Origin: Acidimicrobiales bacterium
GTDB taxonomy: Bacteria > Actinomycetota > Acidimicrobiia > Acidimicrobiales > VFJN01
DNA length: 15,161 nt
Assembly: GCA_016936035.1 (NCBI GenBank)
Contig: JAFGPU010000383.1
Location: 1 to 15,161, forward strand
Direction: 5' to 3'
How positions within the stretch are numbered: the first letter of the stretch is position 1; each line of letters begins with the position of its first letter. The translations under genes were made by a program, and so were the position numbers. Below the pieces are notes generated by a model. It was not told where the DNA came from, ran no database searches, and saw only the letters and a program-made list of their open reading frames with translations. Shown here one piece after another: positions 1 through 6,744 of the stretch.

Positions 1-791
1 CCCCACGAGGGCTCCGGGGGCTGGGTGCCCAGTCCGATGAACGACAGGGCGGCCTCGGACAGGATGGCGAACGCCAGGCTGACCGACGTCTGGACGATCA
101 CCGGGGCGGCCACGTTGGGCAGCACGTGGCGGCCCATGATGCGCAGGTCGCCGGCGCCGATGGAGCGGGCGGCCCGCACGTACACCTCTTCGCGGACGCT
201 GAGCACGCTGGCCCGGGTGACCCGGGCGAAGATCGGCGTGTAGACGATGCCGATGGCGATCATCGCGTTGGTCGAGCCCCGCCCGCGGATGGCGAGGATG
301 GCGATGGCCAGCAGGATCGCCGGGAACGCGAACAGCACGTCCATGGCGCGCATGATCACGTCGTCGATCCAGCCCCGGTAGAAGCCGGCGACCAGGCCCA
401 GCACGACGCCGCCGACCAGGGCGATGCTGACCGCCACCAGGCCGACCCGCAGCGACGACTCGGCCCCGATGAGCACCCGCGAGAACACGTCCCGCCCGAG
501 CTGGTCGGTGCCGAAGAGGTGGTCGAGGCTGGGGCCCTGCAACCTGTCGGCGCTCGACACCTCGTTCCGTCCGTAGGGGGCGAGCCGGTCGCCCGCCAGG
601 GCGACCACGACGAACACGGCCAGCACGGCGAGCGCCACGGCCGCCAGCCGGTTGCGCACCACCACGCGCAGGACGCCGGCGATGCCGGTGGCCTCGTCGG
701 GCGCCGCCACGGTGCCCGCCTCGGTGCCGTCGTCGGCGCCGGCCCCGGTGCCCGTCACGCTGCCCGGCTCGTTGTCCGCATCGGTGGTCAT
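1..791 (-). CDS. ABC transporter permease, DppC/OppC type (3' end missing, cut by window edge)
   Basis: This is the second membrane subunit of a dipeptide/oligopeptide-type ABC importer. It would pair with the DppB-like permease encoded just upstream and move substrate delivered by the lipoprotein of the same operon. The ATG at 791 lies 7 nt after the upstream permease stop, so the two genes are probably translationally coupled. There are 263 codons before the left edge; the family is usually about 290-320 residues, so a short C-terminus is missing. A Ser/Thr/Gly/Ala-rich N-terminus (1-38) precedes TM1 (about 49-66). The OppC-type motif HLFGTDQLGRDVFSRVL is at 91-107, the AFPAILLAI segment at 155-163, and the ABC-docking EAA-like loop around 200-230 (VRAARSIGAGD, then HVLPN). 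ATPase genes would be expected beyond the left edge. The substrate cannot be told from sequence. Confidence 0.93.
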   Translation of the reverse strand, partial: MTTDADNEPGSVTGTGAGADDGTEAGTVAAPDEATGIAGVLRVVVRNRLAAVALAVLAVFVVVALAGDRLAPYGRNEVSSADRLQGPSLDHLFGTDQLGRDVFSRVLIGAESSLRVGLVAVSIALVGGVVLGLVAGFYRGWIDDVIMRAMDVLFAFPAILLAIAILAIRGRGSTNAMIAIGIVYTPIFARVTRASVLSVREEVYVRAARSIGAGDLRIMGRHVLPNVAAPVIVQTSVSLAFAILSEAALSFIGLGTQPPEPSW

Positions 792-798
792 CGTCGGG

Positions 799-1743
799 TC
801 ACCGGTGCGAGATGCGGGGATCGACGACCGCGTAGATGAGGTCGACGATCAGGTTGACGACGAGGAAGAACACGGCGAACAGCAGGACGGCGCCCTGCAG
901 CAGGGGGTAGTCGCGGGTCTCGACGGCCTGCAGCGCGAGCTGGCCCAGGCCCTGCCAGGCGAAGACCACCTCGACCACCACGACGCCCGACAGCAGGTAG
1001 GCGAGCTGGATGCCGGTGACCGTGATGACCGGCACGAGCGCGTTGCGCAGCACGTGGCGGTTGATGACCGTGCGGGCCGGCAGGCCCTTGGCCCGGGCGG
1101 TGCGGGTGTAGTCCTGGCTCAGCGCCTCCAGCGCGCTGGACCGCACGAAGCGGGTGAGGATCGCACCGGAGACCGTGCCGACCACGACGGCGGGCAGCAC
1201 CAGGTGGCGGGCCCACTCGACCGGGTCGTCGGTGAGGGGCACGTAGCCGCTGGAGGGCAGCCAGCCGAGGGTCAGCGAGAAGAGGAGGATGGCGACGATG
1301 GCCAACCAGAAGTCGGGGATGCTGAGGCCCGCCTGGCTCGCGAACGTGGCCACGTAGTCGACCGCCGAACGGGGCCGCAGCGCGGACACGAGCCCGAGCG
1401 GCAGCGCGATGAGCAGGGCCACCACGATGGCCGCCAGGGCGAGCGACATCGTGGCGGGCAGGCGCTCGAGGATGAGGTCGGTGACGGGCTGGCCCGAGCG
1501 GAAGCTGACGCCGAGGTCGCCCCGGACCGCGTTGCCCAGCCAGTTGACGTACTGCGCGATCAGCGGGTCGTCGAGTCCGGCCCGGGCCACCAGGGCGTCG
1601 TAGGTCTGCTGGTTGAACCGGGTGCCGAGCGCCAGCCGCACGGGGTCGCCCGGCACCAGGTGGATGATCGAGAAGACCGCGACGCTGACACCGAACAGCA
1701 CCACCACGGCCTGCCCCAGCCGCCGCACCAGGTAGCGGGTCAC
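799..1743 (-). CDS. ABC transporter permease, DppB/OppB type
   Basis: This is an inner-membrane permease of a peptide/nickel-type ABC importer, 314 residues, which is normal for the family. TM1 is in the canonical N-terminus (MTRYLVRRLGQAVVVLFGVS), followed by HLVPGDPVRLALG (28-40), the GDLGVSFRSGQPV motif (75-87), several further TM segments, and the EAA loop at about 205-232 (QDYTRTARAKGLPARTV, then HVLRNALVP) that docks on the ATPase. It starts with GTG at 1743; no better start keeps the conserved N-terminus. That GTG lies in the 3' arm of a perfect 16-bp hairpin (1735-1775), so initiation may depend on unfolding. The gene is 43 bp downstream of the binding-protein stop and 7 bp upstream of the next permease, as in a dppABC-type operon. 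Confidence 0.95.
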   Translation of the reverse strand: MTRYLVRRLGQAVVVLFGVSVAVFSIIHLVPGDPVRLALGTRFNQQTYDALVARAGLDDPLIAQYVNWLGNAVRGDLGVSFRSGQPVTDLILERLPATMSLALAAIVVALLIALPLGLVSALRPRSAVDYVATFASQAGLSIPDFWLAIVAILLFSLTLGWLPSSGYVPLTDDPVEWARHLVLPAVVVGTVSGAILTRFVRSSALEALSQDYTRTARAKGLPARTVINRHVLRNALVPVITVTGIQLAYLLSGVVVVEVVFAWQGLGQLALQAVETRDYPLLQGAVLLFAVFFLVVNLIVDLIYAVVDPRISHR

Positions 1744-1775
1744 CGGCGCGGCCGCCCGCCGCGCCGGTGACCCGC
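1735..1775 (-). promoter_or_regulatory. Intercistronic hairpin over the dppB-like start codon
   Basis: The perfect 16-bp inverted repeat GCGGGTCACCGGCGCG (1735-1750) and CGCGCCGGTGACCCGC (1760-1775) has a 9-nt loop. It lies between the stop of the binding-protein gene (1787) and the first codons of the permease gene, and it contains the permease GTG start (1743-1741) and the place a ribosome binding site would occupy. There is no U-tract, so it is not a standard terminator. Inferred role: stabilise the 3' end of the binding-protein mRNA and limit permease translation, giving more lipoprotein than permease. Confidence 0.7.
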
Positions 1776-1786
1776 CGGCCCTGTGG

Positions 1787-3313
1787 TCACGACAGGCTGA
1801 CCGTCTCGAAGTTGATGGCCCGGTCGGCCCGGATCTCGTAGCCCTCGACGTCCTCGCCCCAGCCCTGCACGACGCTCGGGTTGTACAGGTAGATGTAGCT
1901 GTTGGCGTCGACGATGCGCTCGGCGGCCTCGTCGTAGAGCTGCTTGCGGGCGTCTTCGTCCTCTTCGGTGGCCGCGTCGTCGAGCAGCTGGTCGGTCTCC
2001 GGGTCGCAGTAGCCCTGGTAGTTGTTCTCGCCGTCGCAGATGTGCTGGCTGTGGTAGTAGCCGTACGGGTCGAGGTTGCCGAGCCACCCGAGCATGAAGG
2101 CGTCGAAGTCGCCCTGGCCCTGGCGGTCGAGCCAGGTGCTGAACTGCTCGGTCTGGATGTCGACGGTGATGCCGATCTCGCCCAGGTTGGCGGCGATGAC
2201 CTGGGCGACCTCGACGGTCTCGGGGTACTCGTCGGTGACCATCAGGCCCATGGTGACGTCGCTCACGCCAGCGTCGTCGAGCAGCTGCTGGGCGGCGTCG
2301 ACGTCACGCTCGTAGGGCGCGTAGTCGTGGTACCAGAACGAGTCCTCGGGGATGGCGGTCTGGTTGACCGTGGCCAGCCCGAACTGGGCGGCGTCTGCGA
2401 TGGCCTCGCGGTCGAGGGCGAGGGCGATGGCCTCGCGCACCTCGGCCTGGTCGAACGGGGGCACGGCGAAGTTGGTGGCCATGTACCAGTAGTCGACGCT
2501 GGGCACGGTCTCGACGGTGACGCCGCTGCCGCCCTCGAGCTCCTCGACGCGCTGGGGCGGGATGTTGTCGGTCCAGTGGACCTCGCCGGTCTCGAGGGCC
2601 GTCAGCGCCGTGGTCGGCTCGCTGATGAACTGGAACTCGACCGAGCCGACCTCGGGCCCGTCGCCCCAGTAGTCGTCGAACGCCTCGAGGGTGATGCCGC
2701 TGGCCGTCGAGCTGGCCAGCGTGAACGGGCCGGTGCCGTTGGCCTCGGTGGCCAGGTCGAGGTCGTCGGCGGCCCCCTCGGGCAGGATGGCGACCCCCTT
2801 GTAGCTGCCCACGTGGTCGAGCAGGTTGGGGGTGGGCTCACTCAGCTCGAACTCGACGGTGGTGGCGTCGGGCGCGGTGATGTCGCTGACCGTGGCGAAC
2901 CGGTAGGCGTTCTGCAGCTCGTCGTCGATGATGCGCCGGAACGTGTAGACGACGTCGTCCGCGTCGAACTCGGAGCCGTCGTGGAACGTGACGTCGTCGC
3001 GCAGGGTGAAGGTCCACGTGAGGCCGTCGTCACTCGTCTCCCACTCGGTGGCGAGGGCCGGTTCGAACGTCAGGTCCTCCGGGTCGGGCACCACCAGGGT
3101 GTCGTAGACGTTCTCGAGGACCTGGAAGCTGGCGTACGCCGTGGTCTGGTGGGGGTCGAGCTGGTCGGGCTGGGCGCTGATCGCGGCGACGAAGTCGCCC
3201 CCGCCGCCCGCGCCGTCGACCGGCACCCCCTCGTCGTCGTCAGAGCAGGCGGACGCCGCCACGAGGGCGGCGCCCAGGGCGACTGTGAGGGCACGACGGA
3301 TCGGCCAGCGCAT
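1787..3313 (-). CDS. ABC transporter substrate-binding lipoprotein, family 5 (DppA/OppA-like)
   Basis: This is the extracellular solute-binding protein of the importer encoded downstream, 508 residues and typical for SBP_bac_5. The start is the ATG at 3313, with GGGGGAA just upstream; a longer in-frame reading to 3577 runs into the kinase gene and has no family similarity. The lipoprotein signal is clear: basic RR at 6-7, a hydrophobic stretch, then lipobox AASAC with Cys23, followed by an Asp/Gly-rich linker. Family hallmarks follow: AQPDQLDPHQTTAYASF, PALATEWETSDDGLTWTFTLR, VTFHDGSEFDADDVVYTFRR, and the mid-region DREAIADAAQFG. It should be anchored to the outer face of the membrane and bind a peptide-like ligand, though family 5 also binds nickel, opines and sugars, so the substrate is open. 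It lies 100 bp downstream of the hybrid kinase gene on the same strand. Confidence 0.93.
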   Translation of the reverse strand: MRWPIRRALTVALGAALVAASACSDDDEGVPVDGAGGGGDFVAAISAQPDQLDPHQTTAYASFQVLENVYDTLVVPDPEDLTFEPALATEWETSDDGLTWTFTLRDDVTFHDGSEFDADDVVYTFRRIIDDELQNAYRFATVSDITAPDATTVEFELSEPTPNLLDHVGSYKGVAILPEGAADDLDLATEANGTGPFTLASSTASGITLEAFDDYWGDGPEVGSVEFQFISEPTTALTALETGEVHWTDNIPPQRVEELEGGSGVTVETVPSVDYWYMATNFAVPPFDQAEVREAIALALDREAIADAAQFGLATVNQTAIPEDSFWYHDYAPYERDVDAAQQLLDDAGVSDVTMGLMVTDEYPETVEVAQVIAANLGEIGITVDIQTEQFSTWLDRQGQGDFDAFMLGWLGNLDPYGYYHSQHICDGENNYQGYCDPETDQLLDDAATEEDEDARKQLYDEAAERIVDANSYIYLYNPSVVQGWGEDVEGYEIRADRAINFETVSLS

Positions 3314-3388
3314 GGTGAATCTTCCCCCGGGGCTGTCGTCGGTTGTCGGGCGCCCGCCTTCGCGTCCACCGGGCACCTGGCGTCCCCC

Positions 3389-3411
3389 CACCCGTACCCA
3401 GCGAACGGGTG
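3389..3411 (-). terminator. Possible hairpin after the hybrid kinase gene
   Basis: CACCCGT (3389-3395) pairs with ACGGGTG (3405-3411) across a 9-nt loop, 2 nt past the kinase TAG stop (3416-3414). It has no U-tract and only a 7-bp stem, so it is a weak candidate for termination or attenuation between the kinase and the binding-protein gene. The rest of the 100-bp gap should hold the transporter promoter, but I see no convincing -35/-10 pair there. Confidence 0.3.
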
Positions 3412-3413
3412 TC

Positions 3414-5456
3414 CTATGCGCGCATCGACGCGCGACGACGTTCGCCCGTGGAGCCGTCGGCCGCCGTGGCGGCGAAGCGGTCCAGCAGGTCGACGAGATC
3501 ACCCACCTGCACCGGCTTCGCCATGTACCCCACCGCACCCTCCCGGTACAGCCGGTCGCGGGAGCGCTGGGTCGCATCCGCGGAGATCACGACGACGGGG
3601 ATGTCGGCGGTACCCGGGTCGGCCTTCAGCCGCTCGAGCACCTCGTGGCCGTCCAGGTCGGGCAGTCCGAGGTCGAGCAGCACGAGGTGGGGTCGGTGCT
3701 CGCGCGTGGCATCGATGCCCGCCTGTCCGGTCGCCACCATCTCGAGGCGCTCCGGGCGGTCGCGTAGCACCCTCTCGACCAGGCGCTGGTTGGCCCGGTT
3801 GTCCTCGATGTAGAGCACGAGGGGCCCCGGGCCCTCGCCCCGGATCGTCGTCCGCGGTGACGGCGGCGCCGCCGCGGGTGCGGGGACGCGCGTGCTGTCG
3901 CCCCGGGGGAGGTCGACCCAGAACGTGGAGCCCGTCCCGAGCGTCGATTCCACGCCGATCGCGCCGCCCATGGCCTCGACCAGCCCCTTCGACAGCGCGA
4001 GGCCGACGCCGGTGCCGTCGATGCCCAGGTCGTCGACGCCCAGCCGCTCGAACGGCTCGAACAGCTGGTCGAGGCCGTCGGGGGCGATGCCCGGTCCCGT
4101 GTCGGTGACCGAGAGGCGCACCCACCGGTCGTCGTCGTCCCGGCCGGCCCCCGGGGGCGGGTCGGTGGCCGTGGCCGCCACCGCGATGCGCCCGCCGTGG
4201 CGGTTGTACTTCACGGCGTTGGTCAGCAGGTTCAGCATCACCTGCTCGAGGCGCTGCCGGTCGGCCTGCACGGTCAGCTGGTCCGGCGCGTCGACGGTTA
4301 TCGAGAGCTCCCGGTCGTCGGCCTGGCGCCGGACGAACGCCACGGCCTCGCCGACGACGTCGTCGACGAGGACGGGCTCGACCGACATCGAGACCGCACC
4401 GGCCTCGATCCGCGCGATGTCGAGGACCTCGTTGATGAGGGAGAGCAGGTGGTGACCCGCCCGGACGATGTGGTCGACGCTCTCGCGGTCGTCGTCGCTC
4501 AGCTCCTCGGTCTGCAGGAGCTGTCCGAACCCGATGATGGCGCTCAGCGGTGTGCGCAGCTCGTGGCTGACCCGCGAGAGGAACTCGTCCTTGGCCGCGG
4601 TGGCCGCCAGCGCCTCGTCGCGGCTCGCTCGGAGGTCGCGCTCGTTCTCGGCGAGGAGGCGACCCACCCGGCCCAGTGAGGCGCTCAACTGCCCGATCTC
4701 GTCTCGCGCATCGACGACGGGCGTGAGGGGCCTGCCCTGCCAGAACCGCCTGATGTTGTCGGACAGCACCACCGTGCGGTCGATGATGCTGCTGGCGATG
4801 ATGGCCCCGCCGGCGAGGCTGGTGGCGATCACCGCGAGCAGGCCGAGCATCAGCGTCCACTGGGTCAGGTCCTGCAGGCGCAGCGACTCGTCGGCCTGGT
4901 CGGTGACATCGCTCAGCAGGTCGGTGCGCACGACGGCGGCGGTGGCCAGGAACGTCTCGACGTCCGCGATCTCCTCCTGGAGGATCGCTGCGGCGCTGGC
5001 CCGGTCCTCCGGTGCGGTCGCGATCCCGTCACGCGCCCGTCCCAGGGCGTCGACCGCCCCCGTCGCTGCCTGCGCCGTCTCCTGGAGGCCCGCGAGGTGG
5101 GCGTCGGGTGCGCCGGCGGTGATCTGGCGCAGGCGGGTGGGCAGCGTGGCGTCGAGGGACTGGTACGGGCCGAGCAACCCCGGATCTCCCGTGGCCGCGT
5201 AGCCGCGCACGGCGCTGTCGGCCTCGCCCACGGCCTCCGTGAGCAGCGAGGTCTCGATGAGCGTGTTGGTGCCGACGCGCAGCTCCTCGCGCAGGTTGGC
5301 CGCCCTCTGCTGGAGCACGAAGGCGGCGACGAGCACCCCGACCGTGACGGCCAGCGGCACCATGATCAGCACGGCGCCCTTGCTGCGCAGCGGCAGACCG
5401 AGCCACCAGCGACCGAAGCGGGTCCGTGCCCGGAGCGGCGCCGGAAGGGCCGACAT
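3414..5456 (-). CDS. CHASE3 hybrid sensor histidine kinase with C-terminal receiver domain
   Basis: This is a membrane sensor kinase of 680 residues. In order it has TM1 (about 28-49); a mainly helical extracytoplasmic region at 50-195 that fits CHASE3; TM2 (about 200-223); HAMP (about 224-275); HisKA with the phospho-acceptor His298 in RVSHELRTPL; HATPase_c with the N-box Asn413 (NLLTNAVKYN), G1 DTGPGIAP at 452-459 and G2 GTGVGLALSKGL; and a receiver domain at about 545-662 with acidic pair Glu551/Asp552, phospho-Asp595 (LLDLGLPDLDG), Ser625 and Lys647. All catalytic residues look intact. The start at 5456 is preferred because GAGAGAG lies about 6 nt upstream and the nine extra codons from the ATG at 5483 include rare ones such as AGA. 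It is divergent from the receiver-PIG-L gene, its likely partner. There is no DNA-binding domain, so output runs through the receiver or by phosphotransfer. Confidence 0.93.
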   Translation of the reverse strand: MSALPAPLRARTRFGRWWLGLPLRSKGAVLIMVPLAVTVGVLVAAFVLQQRAANLREELRVGTNTLIETSLLTEAVGEADSAVRGYAATGDPGLLGPYQSLDATLPTRLRQITAGAPDAHLAGLQETAQAATGAVDALGRARDGIATAPEDRASAAAILQEEIADVETFLATAAVVRTDLLSDVTDQADESLRLQDLTQWTLMLGLLAVIATSLAGGAIIASSIIDRTVVLSDNIRRFWQGRPLTPVVDARDEIGQLSASLGRVGRLLAENERDLRASRDEALAATAAKDEFLSRVSHELRTPLSAIIGFGQLLQTEELSDDDRESVDHIVRAGHHLLSLINEVLDIARIEAGAVSMSVEPVLVDDVVGEAVAFVRRQADDRELSITVDAPDQLTVQADRQRLEQVMLNLLTNAVKYNRHGGRIAVAATATDPPPGAGRDDDDRWVRLSVTDTGPGIAPDGLDQLFEPFERLGVDDLGIDGTGVGLALSKGLVEAMGGAIGVESTLGTGSTFWVDLPRGDSTRVPAPAAAPPSPRTTIRGEGPGPLVLYIEDNRANQRLVERVLRDRPERLEMVATGQAGIDATREHRPHLVLLDLGLPDLDGHEVLERLKADPGTADIPVVVISADATQRSRDRLYREGAVGYMAKPVQVGDLVDLLDRFAATAADGSTGERRRASMRA

Positions 5457-5490
5457 GCGCCGCTCTCTCGATGTGGCCGCCATGTCGCTC

Positions 5491-5506
5491 ACAGTGGTTG
5501 CACTGT
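5491..5506. promoter_or_regulatory. Palindrome in the divergent kinase/receiver-PIG-L promoter region
   Basis: ACAGTGGTTGCACTGT is a 6-bp inverted repeat with a 4-nt spacer. It lies in the short region between the divergently read kinase (start 5456) and receiver-PIG-L gene (start 5567). It could be an operator controlling both genes or a small hairpin. A TACAGT box on the minus strand (5507-5502) overlaps it and could be the -10 of the kinase gene. No regulator can be named. Confidence 0.4.
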
Positions 5507-5566
5507 ACCGTTGGGTCACAGAGAGCGCGCGGGTCGCAGGCTCGCTCCACGACGCAGGCGGTGACC

Positions 5567-6625
5567 ATGGCAAGCTCAGGCGACACGGGTGCACGCCCGC
5601 CCGGACACGTCCTGATCGTCGAGGACGACGAGGGCACCGCGCGCTTCCTGGTGCGGGCGCTCGAACGGGCCGGGTACACGGCCACCGCCGTCGGCGACGC
5701 CATCGCGGCCGAGCGGCACCTCGATGCGGCGGACTACGACGCCCTCCTCGTCGACATCGGGCTGCCCGGCGCGTCGGGCTTCGACCTCGTCCGGGAGATG
5801 AAGGCGGCGCACCCGGGCCTGCCGATGGCCCTGATGACGGCGAACGCCGACTTGGAGGTGGCGGTTCAGGCCCTGCGCAGCGAGGTCGACGACTTCCTGG
5901 TGAAGCCCATCGAGCCCCAGGCGCTGGCCGATCAGGTCGGCCGGCTGGTCCGGCGGGGCCGGGCCGCCGGCGCGGGGAACGAGCGGGTGCTGGCCGTCGG
6001 CGCCCATCCCGATGCCGTCGAGGTCGGCGTCGGCGGCACGCTGCTGCGCCACCGCTTCATGGGCGACGAGGTGGCGGTGCTCGCCCTGAGCCACGGCGCC
6101 GACGGCGACGTGCGCCTGGAGCGTGCCGCCCAGGCGGCGCGGGCCGCCGAGCTGCTCGGCGCCGAGCTGTACCTGTACGACCTCGAGCCCGACCGCATCT
6201 CCGAGACCGAGCCGACGGTGGGCCTGATCGACGGGGTCGTCGCCGAGTTCGCTCCCACCATCGTCTACACGCACACGGCCAACGACCAGCGCAAGGACCA
6301 CCGCAACACGCACCAGGCCACCCTGTCCGCGACGCGCCGGGTCCGCGCGGTCTACTGCTACGAGGGACCGTCGGCCACCGTCGACTTCCGACCCGGCCGG
6401 TTCGTGACCGTCGATCCGTTCATCGAAGCGAAGATCGAGGCGATCGGTGCCTTCGGCACCCAGATCACGGCCCGCAGGTACCTCGATCCCGAGATGGTGC
6501 GGGCGACGGGCCGCTACTGGGGGCGCTTCGGCGACAGCCGGTACTGCGAGCCGTTCGAGGTGGTGCGCGAGGGGGTGCGGCAACGGAGCACCGTCGCGGT
6601 CGGCGAGGCGGGTGCCACCCCGTGA
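5567..6625 (+). CDS. Response regulator with PIG-L/LmbE-family deacetylase output domain
   Basis: This 352-residue fusion has a CheY-like receiver at about 14-128 and a PIG-L (GlcNAc-PI de-N-acetylase/LmbE) domain at about 141-330. The receiver looks functional: Glu19/Asp20/Asp21, phospho-Asp63 (LLVDIGLPG), Thr91 and Lys113 (LVKPIEP). The PIG-L domain starts with VGAHPDAVEVGVGGTLLRH (145-162 region) and carries the later THTANDQRKDHRNTH motif with His245 (235-249). Family members normally have HPDD, in which the first Asp is the general base and the second Asp is a zinc ligand; here the second is Ala150. Known members hydrolyse N-acetyl groups from GlcNAc conjugates or related amides, and the substrate here is unknown. 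The start at 5567 (ATG, AGGCGG about 6 nt upstream) is preferred over in-frame codons reading back into the kinase promoter. It has no signal peptide, so is cytoplasmic. It is probably phosphorylated by the divergent hybrid kinase. Confidence 0.9.
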   Translation: MASSGDTGARPPGHVLIVEDDEGTARFLVRALERAGYTATAVGDAIAAERHLDAADYDALLVDIGLPGASGFDLVREMKAAHPGLPMALMTANADLEVAVQALRSEVDDFLVKPIEPQALADQVGRLVRRGRAAGAGNERVLAVGAHPDAVEVGVGGTLLRHRFMGDEVAVLALSHGADGDVRLERAAQAARAAELLGAELYLYDLEPDRISETEPTVGLIDGVVAEFAPTIVYTHTANDQRKDHRNTHQATLSATRRVRAVYCYEGPSATVDFRPGRFVTVDPFIEAKIEAIGAFGTQITARRYLDPEMVRATGRYWGRFGDSRYCEPFEVVREGVRQRSTVAVGEAGATP

Positions 6626-6646
6626 CCGTTTCCCGGCTGCAGACTG

Positions 6647-6674
6647 TTGTGACAGCCGCTAGCCTACGTACCGT
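6647..6674 (+). promoter_or_regulatory. Candidate promoter of the acyl-CoA dehydrogenase gene
   Basis: TTGTGA (6647-6652) and TACCGT (6669-6674) are 16 bp apart, matching a -35/-10 arrangement and placing the transcription start near 6681, inside the palindrome at 6678-6693. TAGCCT (6660-6665) is an alternative -10. Seen by eye only. Confidence 0.4.
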
Positions 6675-6677
6675 CTT

Positions 6678-6693
6678 GTTACCGGCCGGTAAC
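6678..6693. promoter_or_regulatory. Operator-like palindrome GTTACCGGCCGGTAAC
   Basis: This is a perfect 16-bp palindrome, 51 bp upstream of the acyl-CoA dehydrogenase start and at the predicted transcription start. The arms GTTACC and GGTAAC and the 4-bp centre spacing match the site at 11958-11973 in front of the TetR gene. Its position suggests repression by the TetR-family protein encoded at 11310-11912. Confidence 0.65.
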
Positions 6694-6744
6694 CGTTCCG
6701 GTCGTGGCGTCCCCGACCAGCACACCCGACCGAAGGGCTGACCG

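Noticed and set aside
3314..3577. N-terminal extension of the binding protein to 3577
   Set aside because: It would overlap the kinase gene and destroy the lipoprotein signal position; the ATG at 3313 has a ribosome binding site and a proper lipobox follows.
126..4108. Long plus-strand open frames opposite the transporter and kinase genes (126-839, 652-1770, 2042-4108)
   Set aside because: They are antisense to well-recognised genes, have low-complexity His/Asp/Gly/Arg-rich translations without domains, and are expected by chance at this GC content.
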